From Vibrio lentus (GTDB lineage: Bacteria; Pseudomonadota; Gammaproteobacteria; Enterobacterales; Vibrionaceae), in the NCBI RefSeq assembly GCF_030409755.1, contig NZ_JAUFQE010000002.1, forward strand, positions 2,542,001 to 2,606,000: 64,000 nucleotides of DNA, read 5' to 3'. Both the position numbers and the translations under genes were made by a program. Shown here piece after piece: positions 1 to 13,516 of this stretch (position 1 is its first letter; each line of letters starts with the position of its first letter). The notes under the pieces were generated by a model. It saw only the letters and a list, made by a program, of their open reading frames with translations, was not told the origin of the DNA and made no database searches.

Positions 1-639
1 TGCATTACCACCTGTTGTTGTTTCTGGGTTACCGAACATTACACCAATTTTCATACGAATTTGGTTAATGAAGATAGCCATACAGTTAGACTGCTTAAGG
101 TTACCTGTTAGCTTACGCATTGCTTGAGAAAGCATACGTGCTTGAAGACCCATGTGGCTATCGCCCATTTCGCCTTCGATCTCAGCTTTAGGTGTTAGTG
201 CAGCAACCGAGTCAATAACAAGAACATCGATAGCACCTGAACGAGCCAGTGCATCACAGATTTCTAGAGCTTGTTCACCGGTATCTGGTTGAGACACAAG
301 CAAAGCGTCGATATCAACACCAAGCTTTTGAGCGTAGATAGGGTCAAGTGCGTGTTCCGCATCAACGAATGCACACGTTTTGCCCACTTTTTGCGCCGCT
401 GCAATAAGCTCAAGCGTTAGCGTTGTTTTACCTGATGATTCTGGACCGTAAACTTCCACGATACGCCCCATCGGTAGGCCACCAGCACCTAGTGCGATAT
501 CTAGAGATAGAGAGCCTGTAGAAATAGTTTCTACGTCCATTGTACGGTTATCACCAAGACGCATGATCGAACCTTTACCAAATTGCTTTTCAATCTGACC
601 AAGGGCTGCGGCTAACGCTTTTTGTTTATTCTCGTCCAT
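1..639 (-). CDS. recA: RecA recombinase (partial, N-terminal 213 codons)
   Basis: Recombinase that coats single-stranded DNA, drives strand exchange and triggers LexA self-cleavage in the SOS response. The first 213 codons are present and the 3' end lies beyond the left edge. The product begins [20 protein letters not shown] and has Walker A GPESSGKT at residues 65-72; the Walker B region ([10 protein letters not shown]) and the loop 2 region ([17 protein letters not shown]) are also visible. The ATG at 637-639 follows a good ribosome site (GGAGA, five bases upstream). A strong promoter with a LexA box precedes it. Identification is certain from sequence identity to the family. Confidence 0.98.
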   Translation of the reverse strand, partial: MDENKQKALAAALGQIEKQFGKGSIMRLGDNRTMDVETISTGSLSLDIALGAGGLPMGRIVEVYGPESSGKTTLTLELIAAAQKVGKTCAFVDAEHALDPIYAQKLGVDIDALLVSQPDTGEQALEICDALARSGAIDVLVIDSVAALTPKAEIEGEMGDSHMGLQARMLSQAMRKLTGNLKQSNCMAIFINQIRMKIGVMFGNPETTTGGNA

Positions 640-721
640 TTCTATCTCCACATAATCGGTTGTCTCAACAAGCGACTTAGAATCTATTTCTAACCCACAA
701 AGGGGTGACTAATTGGCTTTT

Positions 722-749
722 ATTATACTGTTGATTCATACAGTGTCTA
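722..749 (-). promoter_or_regulatory. recA promoter with embedded LexA box
   Basis: Read on the minus strand, a -35 element TAGACA (744-749) and a consensus -10 TATAAT (722-727) are separated by exactly 16 bases. Those 16 bases (728-743) are CTGTATGAATCAACAG, a full CTGT-N8-ACAG LexA operator. Repressor binding would therefore fill the spacer completely. Known biology: recA is a LexA target in gammaproteobacteria. Confidence 0.92.
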
Positions 750-778
750 TACCTGTATGAAAATAATTTGTACAAATG

Positions 779-1273
779 TTACTTGTCTTCCATTGATAGG
801 TAATCATAAATAACTTGCAGGGCATGGTGCGTGGCTTGTTGGCGTACTTGTGATCTATCGCCTGTAAATACATGCGTTCCTACTTTGTTCCATCCATTTG
901 TAGCCTTCCAAGCAAAACACACGGTCCCTACCGGCTTATCTTCCGTACCACCACCTGGGCCAGCAATGCCGCTGATCGATACAGAAATCGTGCCGTTTGA
1001 ATGTTGCAGCGCCCCGTGAGCCATTTCTATAACCACCGGCTCACTCACGGCACCAAATTCAACTAAGGTTTCAAGCTGAACACCAATCATCTCTTGTTTT
1101 GCTTCATTACTGTAGGTCACGAAAGCACGGTCAAACCAAGCCGAGCTACCAGCAATATCGGTTACCGCGCTAGCAACGCCACCGCCAGTGCAAGATTCAG
1201 CCGTCACTAATACATGTTTATGTTTCGCAAGTAAGTGTCCGAGTTTTTCACTAAGAGCTTGAGTCGTCTGCAT
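779..1273 (-). CDS. pncC: Nicotinamide-nucleotide amidohydrolase PncC (CinA C-terminal domain type)
   Basis: A 164-residue stand-alone CinA C-terminal domain protein. The family deamidates nicotinamide mononucleotide to nicotinate mononucleotide, recycling the NMN released by NAD-dependent DNA ligase. The family signature AESCTGGG (residues 25-32, with the proposed catalytic Ser27), [19 protein letters not shown] and [10 protein letters not shown] are all present. It lacks the N-terminal molybdopterin-binding-like domain of full CinA, as in E. coli PncC. The ATG has a GGAAG ribosome site. It lies between recA and mutS, facing away from mutS, a common Vibrio arrangement. Confidence 0.93.
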   Translation of the reverse strand: MQTTQALSEKLGHLLAKHKHVLVTAESCTGGGVASAVTDIAGSSAWFDRAFVTYSNEAKQEMIGVQLETLVEFGAVSEPVVIEMAHGALQHSNGTISVSISGIAGPGGGTEDKPVGTVCFAWKATNGWNKVGTHVFTGDRSQVRQQATHHALQVIYDYLSMEDK

Positions 1274-1396
1274 CTTTGGCTTCCCTTATCTAGATGTATA
1301 TCATTTGGATTTGCATCTTTTCGCATGTGTCGCTTTTCGCACGAAACGCTTTCACGTATCCTAAGCCGCAATAGAAATAAACGAAAGAAGTTAACT

Positions 1397-3958
1397 GTGA
1401 AAGCCGATCAAAAACATACTCCTATGATGCAGCAGTACCTAAAACTAAAAGCAGAAAATCCAGAAATTTTGCTGTTCTATCGCATGGGAGATTTCTACGA
1501 GCTTTTCTACGATGATGCTAAAAAAGCCTCTCAACTCCTCGATATTTCGCTAACCAAGCGTGGCTCTTCAAACGGTGAGCCTATTCCTATGGCTGGTGTT
1601 CCATACCACGCCGTTGAAGGTTACCTTGCGAAGTTAGTGCAGTTGGGCGAGTCCGTAGCGATTTGTGAGCAGATTGGTAATCCAGCAACTTCAAAGGGCC
1701 CGGTTGATCGCGCTGTCGTAAGAATTGTGACTCCGGGAACCGTAACCGACGAAGCATTGCTTTCTGAGCGTGTTGATAACCTGATTGCCTCCATTTATCA
1801 CCACAATGGTAAATTCGGCTACGCGACGCTTGATATTACTTCTGGCCGATTCCAGCTATGTGAGCCGGAAACCGAAGAAGCGATGGCGGCAGAGCTACAA
1901 AGAACGTCACCACGTGAGCTGCTATTCCCTGAAGATTTCGAACCCGTAAATTTGATGGCAAGTCGTAATGGCAATCGCCGTCGTCCAGTATGGGAATTTG
2001 AATTAGATACAGCGAAGCAACAACTCAATCAACAATTTGGTACTCGTGACCTAGTTGGCTTTGGCGTTGAAAGTGCAAAACTAGGTTTATGCGCTGCGGG
2101 CTGTTTGATTCAATATGTAAAAGACACTCAACGTACTGCTCTTCCACACATCCGTTCACTCACAATGGATAAGCAAGATCACTCAGTGATCCTTGATGCG
2201 GCTACTCGCCGTAATTTGGAGATCACCCAAAATCTTAGTGGCGGTACAGACAACACCCTAGCCGAAGTACTCGATCATACTGCGACGGCTATGGGTAGTC
2301 GTATGCTTAAGCGTTGGTTACATCAACCCATGCGTAATATTTCAGCTCTTGATCAACGCCTAGATGCGATTGGTGAGATGAAAGAGCTGGCTCTGTTTAC
2401 TGAGTTACAACCAACGCTGAAACAGATTGGTGATATCGAGCGTATTCTTGCTCGATTGGCACTTCGTTCTGCTCGTCCACGTGATATGGCACGACTTCGC
2501 CAAGCAATGGAATACTTACCAGAGCTTGCAGAAACGCTGACGCAACTTAAGCACCCATACCTGACTCAGCTTGCTCAGTATGCATCTCCTGTCGATGAAG
2601 TATCAGAGCTGCTTGAGCGTGCGATAAAAGAGAACCCACCGGTGGTGATCCGCGATGGGGGCGTGATAGCTGAAGGCTACAACGCAGAACTTGATGAATG
2701 GCGCGACCTTGCTGCGGGTGCAACCGAGTTTCTGGATAAGCTTGAGCAAGAAGAGCGTGAACGTCACGGTATCGACACACTTAAAGTTGGCTACAACAAC
2801 GTACACGGTTTCTTCATTCAAGTTAGCCGCGGACAAAGCCATCTTGTGCCACCACACTATGTTCGCCGCCAAACCCTGAAAAATGCAGAACGCTACATTA
2901 TTCCTGAGCTGAAAGAGCACGAAGACAAAGTTCTCAGCTCTAAATCGAAAGCCCTAGCGATCGAGAAGAAGTTGTGGGATGAGTTGTTTGATTTGTTACT
3001 GCCTTATCTAGAGCGACTACAAAACATTGCTTCTTCAGTGTCTCAACTGGATGTTCTACAAAACTTAGCTGAGCGTGCAGACACCCTTGATTACTGTCGT
3101 CCAACCATGACAGAGTCTGCTGGTGTACAAATTCAGGCGGGTCGTCACCCCGTTGTTGAACAAGTAATGGACGAACCCTTTATTGCTAACCCTATCGACC
3201 TCAATGATCAACGTAAGATGCTGATCATCACAGGTCCAAACATGGGTGGTAAGTCGACCTACATGCGTCAGACCGCACTCATTGCGCTGATGGCTCATAT
3301 TGGTTGTTATGTTCCAGCAGAAAGCGCGACGATTGGTTCTATCGACCGTATCTTTACTCGTATTGGCGCATCCGATGATTTGGCTTCGGGTCGTTCAACC
3401 TTCATGGTTGAGATGACAGAGACCGCGAACATTCTGCACAACGCGACACCAAATAGCCTTGTGTTAATGGATGAAATCGGTCGTGGTACCAGTACTTACG
3501 ATGGCCTGTCTTTGGCTTGGGCAAGTGCGGAATGGCTAGCCAATCAAATCAATGCGATGACACTATTTGCAACGCACTACTTTGAGCTAACTGAGCTACC
3601 AAACCAAATACCAACCTTAGCGAACGTACACTTAGATGCGGTTGAACATGGCGACAGCATTGCCTTTATGCACGCAGTTCAAGAAGGTGCAGCAAGTAAA
3701 TCTTACGGCCTTGCGGTTGCTGGATTGGCTGGCGTACCTAAAGCGGTGATCAAAAACGCACGTGCGAAACTGACTCAGCTAGAAGCATTGAGTATCGACT
3801 CTCCGACATCAAAGCCAAGTGGCGTTGATATCGCGAACCAACTTAGCCTGATACCTGAACCAAGTGAAGTAGAACAAGCACTTGCGAATGTTGATCCAGA
3901 TGATCTGACACCTCGCCAAGCATTAGAAGAACTCTACCGTTTGAAGAAGTTGCTTTAG
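1397..3958 (+). CDS. mutS: DNA mismatch repair protein MutS
   Basis: Recognises mismatches and recruits MutL in methyl-directed mismatch repair. I place the start at the GTG at 1397, giving 853 residues beginning (M)[17 protein letters not shown], the same length as E. coli MutS. The reading frame is open for 54 more codons upstream, but those encode basic, non-conserved sequence. The mismatch-contacting GDFYELF motif (Phe-x-Glu) is near residue 32. Walker [10 protein letters not shown] starts near residue 613, Walker B is [16 protein letters not shown], and the [10 protein letters not shown] motif follows. It diverges from pncC and converges on rpoS with a shared terminator between. Confidence 0.97.
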   Translation: MKADQKHTPMMQQYLKLKAENPEILLFYRMGDFYELFYDDAKKASQLLDISLTKRGSSNGEPIPMAGVPYHAVEGYLAKLVQLGESVAICEQIGNPATSKGPVDRAVVRIVTPGTVTDEALLSERVDNLIASIYHHNGKFGYATLDITSGRFQLCEPETEEAMAAELQRTSPRELLFPEDFEPVNLMASRNGNRRRPVWEFELDTAKQQLNQQFGTRDLVGFGVESAKLGLCAAGCLIQYVKDTQRTALPHIRSLTMDKQDHSVILDAATRRNLEITQNLSGGTDNTLAEVLDHTATAMGSRMLKRWLHQPMRNISALDQRLDAIGEMKELALFTELQPTLKQIGDIERILARLALRSARPRDMARLRQAMEYLPELAETLTQLKHPYLTQLAQYASPVDEVSELLERAIKENPPVVIRDGGVIAEGYNAELDEWRDLAAGATEFLDKLEQEERERHGIDTLKVGYNNVHGFFIQVSRGQSHLVPPHYVRRQTLKNAERYIIPELKEHEDKVLSSKSKALAIEKKLWDELFDLLLPYLERLQNIASSVSQLDVLQNLAERADTLDYCRPTMTESAGVQIQAGRHPVVEQVMDEPFIANPIDLNDQRKMLIITGPNMGGKSTYMRQTALIALMAHIGCYVPAESATIGSIDRIFTRIGASDDLASGRSTFMVEMTETANILHNATPNSLVLMDEIGRGTSTYDGLSLAWASAEWLANQINAMTLFATHYFELTELPNQIPTLANVHLDAVEHGDSIAFMHAVQEGAASKSYGLAVAGLAGVPKAVIKNARAKLTQLEALSIDSPTSKPSGVDIANQLSLIPEPSEVEQALANVDPDDLTPRQALEELYRLKKLL

Positions 3959-4035
3959 TCTCTTTCCAAGTAGGTTGTTATTGTCGTTTTGTACTGTCGC
4001 TTGAGCCGGCAGCATGAAATACAAAAGCCACAAAC

Positions 4036-4069
4036 AAAAAAACGCTGACTTAAAAAGTCAGCGTTTTTA
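4036..4069. terminator. Bidirectional terminator between mutS and rpoS
   Basis: A perfect stem (AAAAACGCTGACTT paired with AGTCAGCGTTTTT) with a short A-rich loop. It has an A-run on one side and a T-run on the other, so it can end transcripts from both converging genes. Confidence 0.9.
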
Positions 4070-4104
4070 TTTGTCTTCTATTCAAAGAAACATCATCAGT
4101 TCAT

Positions 4105-5085
4105 TTAGTCGTTTTCTACGTTGAACAGGTTTTCCATATTCAAGCCTTGCTTGATTAGAATCTCACGTAAACGACGAAGACCTTCAACTTGGATTTGGCG
4201 AACACGTTCACGAGTTAGGCTAATTTCACGGCCTACTTCTTCTAGTGTTGATGGTTCATAGCCAAGTAATCCAAAGCGACGCGCAAGCACCTCTTTCTGC
4301 TTAGGATTCAGCTCATCAAGCCAGAAAATCAACGAGTTTTTAATATCGCTATCTTGAGTTGAAACCTCAGGATCTGAGTTATTGATGTCCGGAATAATAT
4401 CCAGTAGCGCTTTCTCACCATCACCACCGATAGGCGTATCAACGGAGCTCACTCTTTCGTTTAGACGAAGCATCTTACTCACATCACCGACTGGCTTATC
4501 TAGCTTAGAAGCAATTTCTTCTGCCGTTGGTTCGTGGTCAAGTTTTTGTGATAACTCTCGTGCCGTACGCAGGTAGATATTCAGCTCTTTCACAACATGA
4601 ATTGGCAAACGGATAGTACGAGTCTGATTCATTAGCGCACGTTCAATGGTTTGACGAATCCACCATGTCGCGTAAGTTGAGAAACGGAAGCCGCGCTCTG
4701 GATCAAACTTCTCTACGGCGCGAATCAAGCCTAGGTTGCCTTCTTCAATAAGATCGAGAAGTGCAAGACCACGGTTGCTATAACGACGAGAAATTTTTAC
4801 CACCAAACGCAGGTTACTTTCGATCATGCGTTTACGTGCTGCTTCATCACCGCGCAGAGCTCGACGTGCATAAAGCACTTCTTCTTCAGCGGTTAATAGT
4901 GGTGAGAAACCGATTTCGCCTAAGTAGAGTTGAGTAGCATCTAAACTCTTAGATGTAACTTCAGTCTCTTCTTTCGTTTCGGCTTTCTTTTTGACTGTTC
5001 GTTTTGCTTTTCCAAGAGCTTCCGGTTCCGTGGTTGCTTGGTTAAGATCGAACTCTTCTTTGGTTACTGCATTGCTTATACTCAT
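4105..5085 (-). CDS. rpoS: RNA polymerase sigma factor RpoS
   Basis: Stationary-phase and general-stress sigma factor. The chosen ATG at 5085 gives 326 residues starting [16 protein letters not shown] and is preceded by a strong GGGGGAGG ribosome site. An in-frame ATG nine codons upstream would read through that ribosome site and is unlikely. Region 1.2 ([21 protein letters not shown]), region 2 ([46 protein letters not shown]), region 3 and region 4 ([25 protein letters not shown]) are intact. It is the last gene of the ftsB-nlpD run. In E. coli the main rpoS promoter lies inside nlpD, and a similar arrangement is plausible here. Confidence 0.97.
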   Translation of the reverse strand: MSISNAVTKEEFDLNQATTEPEALGKAKRTVKKKAETKEETEVTSKSLDATQLYLGEIGFSPLLTAEEEVLYARRALRGDEAARKRMIESNLRLVVKISRRYSNRGLALLDLIEEGNLGLIRAVEKFDPERGFRFSTYATWWIRQTIERALMNQTRTIRLPIHVVKELNIYLRTARELSQKLDHEPTAEEIASKLDKPVGDVSKMLRLNERVSSVDTPIGGDGEKALLDIIPDINNSDPEVSTQDSDIKNSLIFWLDELNPKQKEVLARRFGLLGYEPSTLEEVGREISLTRERVRQIQVEGLRRLREILIKQGLNMENLFNVEND

Positions 5086-5182
5086 AACGCCTCCCCCTGG
5101 CGAAATTAGCATGACATTACAACTTCATATGTCGCTAAATGACTGTGTCACTCCATACAATACGTAATTTTGCATACTGTAT

Positions 5183-6097
5183 TTAAGGTAAATATCGTTT
5201 TGGATTAACAGACTTACCTTGGTAACGAATCTCAAAGTGCAGCCTAACACTGCTGGCTCCAGAGCTTCCCATTGTTGCAATCTTCTGCCCTGGTTTCACA
5301 CTTTGCCCTTCAGATACTAATAGTCGGTCGTTGTGCGCGTATGCACTTAAGTAATTATCATTGTGCTTCACAATCACTAGATTGCCGTAGCCTCGTAGTG
5401 CATTACCCGAATAAACAACCGTTCCCCCTGCAGTAGATACTATTGGCTGACCTCGCTGTCCTGCTATGTCTATGCCTTTATTTCCTTGTTCGCCTACAGA
5501 GAAATTCTTGATTACTCTCCCTTTAGTTGGCCATAACCATTTGGATACTTTATCACTTGTTGGTTTGGTGGACGGTGTAACATTCTGTTTACCTTTAGAC
5601 CCAACATACTCCTTTGATTTGGATTGTTCAACCTTCTTTGGTGGATCTTTTTTCACCGGTTTGGCGGAAGTTTGCGCCGGCTTAGAATTAGAGTTTTTAC
5701 TCTTTACTGGCGTGCTTTTAGGCTTAGTGCTCGCAGACGCTGTCGTGGCCGTGGCTGCAGGAGCAACCACAGCTACCGCAACGACAGTTGATTTACCATA
5801 CGCTGGCGCGCTATAGCTAGGACGCCATAACTTAAGCTTCTGTCCGGGATGAATAGTGTAAGGTGCTGCGAGGTTGTTATAACTCACAAGGTCTTTGACG
5901 TCTTTATTGGTAACATAAGCAATGAAATAAAGGGTATCGCCTTTTTTGACTTCATAGTAACTGCCACGATAACTACCACGATCGATCGATGAGTAATTTT
6001 TATTTAGGCTAGAAACTGGCGCAGGCGAGTTAGCCGCACACCCAACAAGTGCACAGCTAAGTAACAAAGTACTTCCTTTAAAAACCTTCGAACGCAT
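5183..6097 (-). CDS. nlpD: NlpD: LysM/LytM-domain lipoprotein, amidase activator
   Basis: An outer-membrane lipoprotein that activates periplasmic N-acetylmuramoyl-L-alanine amidase during cell separation. It is 304 residues with a signal peptide and lipobox ending LVGC (Cys20). A LysM peptidoglycan-binding domain follows at about residues 48-92 (YEVKKGDTLYFIAY to PGQKLKL). Next comes a low-complexity Ala/Lys/Ser/Pro linker and a C-terminal LytM (M23) domain (about 190-304). The LytM zinc ligands are degenerate: the usual H-x-G-x-D reads NKGID and the HLH motif reads RLH. It is therefore expected to be non-enzymatic, like E. coli NlpD. It sits directly upstream of rpoS. Confidence 0.94.
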   Translation of the reverse strand: MRSKVFKGSTLLLSCALVGCAANSPAPVSSLNKNYSSIDRGSYRGSYYEVKKGDTLYFIAYVTNKDVKDLVSYNNLAAPYTIHPGQKLKLWRPSYSAPAYGKSTVVAVAVVAPAATATTASASTKPKSTPVKSKNSNSKPAQTSAKPVKKDPPKKVEQSKSKEYVGSKGKQNVTPSTKPTSDKVSKWLWPTKGRVIKNFSVGEQGNKGIDIAGQRGQPIVSTAGGTVVYSGNALRGYGNLVIVKHNDNYLSAYAHNDRLLVSEGQSVKPGQKIATMGSSGASSVRLHFEIRYQGKSVNPKRYLP

Positions 6098-6132
6098 CGA
6101 CTATCTATCCACCTACACCATTAGTCTTGTTA

Positions 6133-6759
6133 TTAAGCTAGCTCACCAGGAACAAGAGGTACAAACCTTACCATTTCAATCACGCTGGATAAGAACTCAT
6201 CACCATGACGAACAATTTTCAGCAACTGTTGCTCATCATCACCAACAGGAATCAACAAGCGACCACCATCTTTTAACTGCTGCAGGAGTGCTTGAGGGAT
6301 CGACTCCGCTGCTGCTGTTACAATAATGGCATCAAAAGGCGCCTTTGCTGCCCAGCCTTGCCAACCATCACCATGCTTGGTTGATATGTTGTAGAAATCG
6401 AGCTGTTTGAGACGACGTTTAGCATCCCATTGCAATGATTTAATTCTTTCAACCGAATAAACATGATCAACCAGTTGAGCCAAGACCGCTGTTTGATAGC
6501 CAGAACCCGTGCCGATTTCTAAAACACGGCTATTTTGCTGTAATTCTAGCAACTCTGTCATCTTAGCGACAATGTACGGCTGAGAAATCGTCTGGCCCTG
6601 TCCGATAGGAAGCGCATTATTATCATAGGCTTGATGATACATCGCCTGTGATAAAAAGCTCTCTCTAGGCAGTTGATAAATAGCATCAAGAACCTTTTGA
6701 TCCTGAATACCATTTTCAATCAGAAAAGTAACTAAGCGCTCTGCTTGAGGATTACTCAC
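6133..6759 (-). CDS. pcm: Protein-L-isoaspartate O-methyltransferase
   Basis: Repairs isomerised aspartyl residues in ageing proteins by methylating them with S-adenosylmethionine. It is 208 residues, the normal length. The AdoMet motif I reads [16 protein letters not shown], and the family motif [22 protein letters not shown] is intact. The start is a GTG whose first base immediately follows the TAA stop of surE, so translation is probably coupled. The surE-pcm-nlpD-rpoS order is conserved in enterobacteria and vibrios and fits a stationary-phase survival role. Confidence 0.95.
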   Translation of the reverse strand: MSNPQAERLVTFLIENGIQDQKVLDAIYQLPRESFLSQAMYHQAYDNNALPIGQGQTISQPYIVAKMTELLELQQNSRVLEIGTGSGYQTAVLAQLVDHVYSVERIKSLQWDAKRRLKQLDFYNISTKHGDGWQGWAAKAPFDAIIVTAAAESIPQALLQQLKDGGRLLIPVGDDEQQLLKIVRHGDEFLSSVIEMVRFVPLVPGELA

Positions 6760-7503
6760 TTACTTCCCCCCTAACCATGTTGTCATCGCACCTAACGACT
6801 CATGCGCTGTCAGGTCAACTTGTAACGGTGTTACTGACACAAAGCCATGTTCGATAGCGTAAAAGTCGGTGCCTTCACCTGCATCTTGTTCTTTACCTGG
6901 AGGACCAAGCCAATAAATATCATGACCACGTGGATCTTTTTGCTTAATCATATCTTCAGCATGATGACGAGCACCTAGGCGAGTCACCTGAGTGCCAGAC
7001 AACTGTTCTAAAGCTAAATCAGGGATATTGACGTTTAACAGGCGATTGGTTGGGATTGGGTTTGCTAAATGTTGTTCGACGATACGACGAGCAATGGCCG
7101 CCGCTGTCTTAAAATGTTTTTTACCCACCAGAGAAAACGCCACCGATTGAACGCCTAAAAAGTGCCCTTCCATGGCTGCTGCCACCGTGCCTGAATAAAG
7201 CACATCATCACCCAGATTAGCACCGTGATTAATACCCGTTAATACCAGATCGGGCATATCATTCTTTAGCAGTTCATTTAACGCAAAGTGTACACAGTCG
7301 GTCGGTGTTCCTTGTACCGAATATGTATCTTCGGTAATTTCTTGAACACGTAGAGGCTGTTCTAAAGTTAATGAATTTGAAGCACCCGAGCGATTACGGT
7401 CAGGTGCCACAATGATAATTTCAGCAAGATCACGTAATTCATTGGCTAGCTCATGAATACCTTGAGCATGCACACCATCATCGTTGCTGAGTAAAATCTT
7501 CAT
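6760..7503 (-). CDS. surE: 5'/3'-nucleotidase SurE
   Basis: Metal-dependent nucleotidase (nucleoside 5'- and 3'-monophosphates) linked to stationary-phase survival. The start at 7503 gives 247 residues beginning [16 protein letters not shown] and is preceded by AAAGGATACAAG, a good ribosome site. The ten-codon upstream extension is not conserved. The NDDG metal-binding motif is at residues 7-10. [39 protein letters not shown] and [13 protein letters not shown] complete the family signature. The stop codon abuts the GTG of pcm. Confidence 0.95.
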   Translation of the reverse strand: MKILLSNDDGVHAQGIHELANELRDLAEIIIVAPDRNRSGASNSLTLEQPLRVQEITEDTYSVQGTPTDCVHFALNELLKNDMPDLVLTGINHGANLGDDVLYSGTVAAAMEGHFLGVQSVAFSLVGKKHFKTAAAIARRIVEQHLANPIPTNRLLNVNIPDLALEQLSGTQVTRLGARHHAEDMIKQKDPRGHDIYWLGPPGKEQDAGEGTDFYAIEHGFVSVTPLQVDLTAHESLGAMTTWLGGK

Positions 7504-7579
7504 CTTGTATCCTTTCTTTTGTTCCAAAGCCAAGTCACTTAATTTCCGATATCAAGTGACTTCGCTCCAAGCAGAATCG

Positions 7580-8626
7580 TTATTGCTCGTAGCTTCTCTC
7601 TACGTGAACTTCTTCAACCAATTCACGAACAATAGCGGTTGCGAAACAACCAGCATCGAGAGAGAACTTAAGAATGACATTATCTTCGTTCACTTCCCAA
7701 GTTAAACCCATCGGCTTCAACGAAGCTTCACGGCGATCATGGCGCATACGGTTACCACAAATAAGCGCCATTAGATCCGGTTCAGCATCCAGGTGTTTCT
7801 GCTCTAGAGCTTGAGACGCATCAGTCGTCGGTAACGCATTATCTCCAGCCAAAGCAACGGTAATAAACGCAGAACCGTTCGCGATATCTTGATTTACCGT
7901 TTCGATATTGTCTGCCGTCACAGCTAATTGAGCGCCGTCTTTAACGACGATATCGCCAACCAATGCCGACGCAAACGCATCTTGCTCAATACGGTCAGAA
8001 AGGATTAAGTTGTAGATCCAAGAACGAGCAGCAGAGAGGTACAAGCTGCGCTTATTTTGATTACGCGTGCGAACGTTTTCACGACCCCAACGACGAGCTT
8101 CAGATAAGTTGTTACCTTCATTACCGAAGCGCTGAGCACCGAAGTAATTTGGCACGCCTACCTGAGCAACTTTTTCTAAACGCTTTACCACATCATCGCA
8201 GTCCGTTACTTCAGACAAAGTCAGCTCAAATTGGTTGCCAATTAAATCGCCTGGACGTAACTTTTTGTTGTGACGCGCTGTCGCCAAGATCTCAATGCTT
8301 GGGTATTGTGCGAGAAAAGCAGAAAAGTCAGGTTCACCTTTTGGTAAATGCACACTCAACCACTGTTCTGTCACAGCATGACGGTCTTTCAAACCAGCCC
8401 AGCTCACGTCTTTCGACTTAACACCACACGCTTTAGCCAGCTCGTTTGCTACGAAGCTCGTGTTCTCACCAGTTTTACGAATACGCACCATTAGGTGCTC
8501 GCCTTCACCAGTAAACTCAAAACCCAAGTCTTCATTAACGACAAAGTGTTCGGCTTTTGCTTTTAGTTTTGCTTTCGCAGTTGGTTTACCGTTTAGGTAA
8601 GCCAATGAAGATAAAATATCTGACAT
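7580..8626 (-). CDS. truD: tRNA pseudouridine(13) synthase TruD
   Basis: Converts U13 of tRNA-Glu to pseudouridine. It is 348 residues from MSDILSSLAYLNGKP. The catalytic Asp is Asp81 within GLKDRHAVTEQW, close to Asp80 of the E. coli enzyme. FGAQRFGNEGNNL and the late RREASLKPMGL motif are also diagnostic. A GTG ten codons upstream overlaps the end of ispF but the extension is not family-like. It lies between ispF and surE in the conserved operon. Confidence 0.94.
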   Translation of the reverse strand: MSDILSSLAYLNGKPTAKAKLKAKAEHFVVNEDLGFEFTGEGEHLMVRIRKTGENTSFVANELAKACGVKSKDVSWAGLKDRHAVTEQWLSVHLPKGEPDFSAFLAQYPSIEILATARHNKKLRPGDLIGNQFELTLSEVTDCDDVVKRLEKVAQVGVPNYFGAQRFGNEGNNLSEARRWGRENVRTRNQNKRSLYLSAARSWIYNLILSDRIEQDAFASALVGDIVVKDGAQLAVTADNIETVNQDIANGSAFITVALAGDNALPTTDASQALEQKHLDAEPDLMALICGNRMRHDRREASLKPMGLTWEVNEDNVILKFSLDAGCFATAIVRELVEEVHVERSYEQ

Positions 8627-8648
8627 GCTGTTCTTTTCGTGTTGGTGC

Positions 8649-9128
8649 TTACGCACTTTTAGTAATTAGGACCACCGCTTCACATGCGATGCCCTCTTTG
8701 CGACCTGTAAAACCTAAACGCTCAGTAGTCGTGGCTTTTACATTCACATTGCTAATGCTTGTTTCTAAATCTTGAGCAATGACTTGGCACATAGAGTCTA
8801 TATGAGGAGCCATCTTTGGAGCTTGCGCCATGATAGTAATATCAGCATTACCAATCACATAACCTTGCTCTTTTACTCGACGGTAAACATCTTTCAGTAA
8901 TTCGCGGCTATCTGCGCCTTTCCATTCATCATCCGTATCAGGGAAATGACGACCAATATCACCCGCTGCAATTGAACCCAGTAAAGCATCGCATAATGCG
9001 TGCAGGGCAACATCACCGTCTGAGTGTGCGATAAGACCCTGTTCATAAGGGACGCTCACGCCACCAATAATTACCGGGCCTTCACCACCAAATTTGTGTA
9101 CATCAAAGCCATGGCCAATACGAATCAT
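8649..9128 (-). CDS. ispF: 2-C-methyl-D-erythritol 2,4-cyclodiphosphate synthase
   Basis: Fifth step of the MEP isoprenoid pathway, cyclising CDP-methylerythritol 2-phosphate with release of CMP. It is 159 residues from [18 protein letters not shown]. Zinc ligands Asp9, His11 and the histidine in [14 protein letters not shown] are present, as is the C-terminal [22 protein letters not shown]. Two ATGs occur in a row at the junction TAATGATG. The second (9128) has better spacing from AAGGA, and the first (9131) overlaps the ispD stop by one base. Either way it is coupled to ispD. Confidence 0.96.
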   Translation of the reverse strand: MIRIGHGFDVHKFGGEGPVIIGGVSVPYEQGLIAHSDGDVALHALCDALLGSIAAGDIGRHFPDTDDEWKGADSRELLKDVYRRVKEQGYVIGNADITIMAQAPKMAPHIDSMCQVIAQDLETSISNVNVKATTTERLGFTGRKEGIACEAVVLITKSA

Positions 9129-9130
9129 CA

Positions 9131-9832
9131 TTATTCCTTATTCTGACTTAAATAAAACTCAGCCAAAGCCAGATCTTCAGGCTGAGTAATCTTAAAATTA
9201 TCTGAACGCCCAGCAATCAGTGCTGGTGATAAACCTTTCCACTCAAACGCAGACGCTTCATCGGTAATTGAAACACCTTGTTGCAAGGCTTCACTCAAGA
9301 CTTTCCGTAAAGGCTTAGATCGGAACATCTGAGGGGTAAGCGCATGCCAGAGATCGACGCGATCGACCGTGTGTTCAATTTGTCCTTGAGCACCGCGTTT
9401 CATTGTATCGCGAACAGGCGCAGCTAAAATCGCGCCAACATCATGGGTCATAGCACCAGAGATCAGTTTGTCGATATCGCTCAATTGGATACAAGGCCTA
9501 GCGGCATCATGCACCATCACCCAATCACTGAGTTGCTGTTGAGCAATATAGTCCAGGGCAGAAAGCACCGAGTCGGCTCTTTCCGTCCCGCCGGACACTC
9601 TGATCACCTGTGGATTAAGGTTAAGCGGTAATTCAGGGTAATAAGGATCATCGTCGCTGACCGCTACCACAATTTTAGACACCTGAGGGTGAGACAACAG
9701 TTTCTCAACGGTGTGCTCTAAAATCGTTTTACCGTGAATTTGAAGATATTGCTTGGGACGGTCGGCCTTCATTCGGCTGCCGACGCCCGCAGCGGGGACC
9801 ACTGCAATAACGCTTTGAAGTTGGTTCGACAT
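9131..9832 (-). CDS. ispD: 2-C-methyl-D-erythritol 4-phosphate cytidylyltransferase
   Basis: Third step of the MEP pathway, transferring CMP from CTP to methylerythritol 4-phosphate. It is 233 residues, the usual size. The nucleotide-binding loop [17 protein letters not shown], the conserved HDAARPC and [10 protein letters not shown] are visible. Its start overlaps the ftsB stop by one base and its stop touches ispF, making a tightly coupled ftsB-ispD-ispF chain. Confidence 0.96.
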   Translation of the reverse strand: MSNQLQSVIAVVPAAGVGSRMKADRPKQYLQIHGKTILEHTVEKLLSHPQVSKIVVAVSDDDPYYPELPLNLNPQVIRVSGGTERADSVLSALDYIAQQQLSDWVMVHDAARPCIQLSDIDKLISGAMTHDVGAILAAPVRDTMKRGAQGQIEHTVDRVDLWHALTPQMFRSKPLRKVLSEALQQGVSITDEASAFEWKGLSPALIAGRSDNFKITQPEDLALAEFYLSQNKE

Positions 9833-10113
9833 TAATGAGATTCCTCACCAATAATACGATAAAACGTTTCGCCTTCTTTCACCATTCCAAGCTCATGACG
9901 TGCGCGCTCTTCTATCGCGTCTAAGCCTTGGCGTAGATCGTCGATTTCCGCAAACATCTCAGCATTACGAAGATGAAGCTTTTCATTTACTTGCTGCTGA
10001 ACTTGGATTTCGTTGTTCACACCGTAGTAATCAGAAATACCATTTTTACCGAGCCACAGTGTGTGTTGTAGCCAGCCAAACACTATGAGCAGTACTAAAG
10101 CAAAAATTCGCAT
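9832..10113 (-). CDS. ftsB: Cell division protein FtsB
   Basis: A small bitopic protein of the FtsQLB divisome complex. It is 93 residues: a very short cytoplasmic start, one membrane helix at about residues 3-21 ([18 protein letters not shown]), then a periplasmic coiled coil (about 30-70) and the conserved [18 protein letters not shown] tail. It is the first gene of the long minus-strand operon leading to rpoS. Confidence 0.95.
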   Translation of the reverse strand: MRIFALVLLIVFGWLQHTLWLGKNGISDYYGVNNEIQVQQQVNEKLHLRNAEMFAEIDDLRQGLDAIEERARHELGMVKEGETFYRIIGEESH

Positions 10114-10253
10114 AACACCTTTCGCCGGTTGAAAAAGAAGGAACTAGAATAAGGCACATATATACCATAATGAGCTTATTGGTGCGAGATATGTGGTGTC
10201 AGGGAATCAATAAGTAGGGGAATTATTGGACAGAATAGTGAGTGGTAACAATG

Positions 10254-10293
10254 AAGTTCCCTACTCCTTTCTTCGTTAATCTAGGGAATGACG
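10254..10293. repeat. Short palindromic repeat, half-element related to 14432-14527
   Basis: The segment begins TTCCCTA and ends TAGGGAATGACGA, with a central CTTCGTTAA spacer. It closely resembles the right half of the element at 14432-14527 (TTCCCTATCACGTTCG to TAGGGAATGACGA). It lies in the gap between the eno terminator and ftsB. Copy number elsewhere in the genome cannot be judged from this window. Confidence 0.55.
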
Positions 10294-10302
10294 AATTTTA
10301 GG

Positions 10303-10334
10303 CAAAAAAATGCCCCGCATAAGCGAGGCATTTA
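10303..10334 (-). terminator. Rho-independent terminator after eno
   Basis: On the minus strand, a stem AAATGCCTCGC paired with GCGGGGCATTT is followed by a seven-base T-run. It lies about 30 bases past the eno stop. Confidence 0.88.
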
Positions 10335-10363
10335 AAAAGCTTAGATTAATAATTCGCTAGGAA

Positions 10364-11719
<1,356 letters not shown>

Positions 11720-11743
11720 TTACGCAGCTACCTGGATTCCTTT

Positions 11744-13484
<1,741 letters not shown>

Positions 13485-13516
13485 CTGCAATTTTTTATTT
13501 TTTGCTTCAAATCAAT

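Noticed and set aside
1235..1396. N-terminal extension of MutS by 54 codons
   Set aside because: The extension is basic, non-conserved and overlaps the pncC start region. The GTG at 1397 gives the canonical MutS start and length.
7963..8421. 152-residue open frame antisense to truD
   Set aside because: It lies wholly within a clear conserved gene and shows no domain features.
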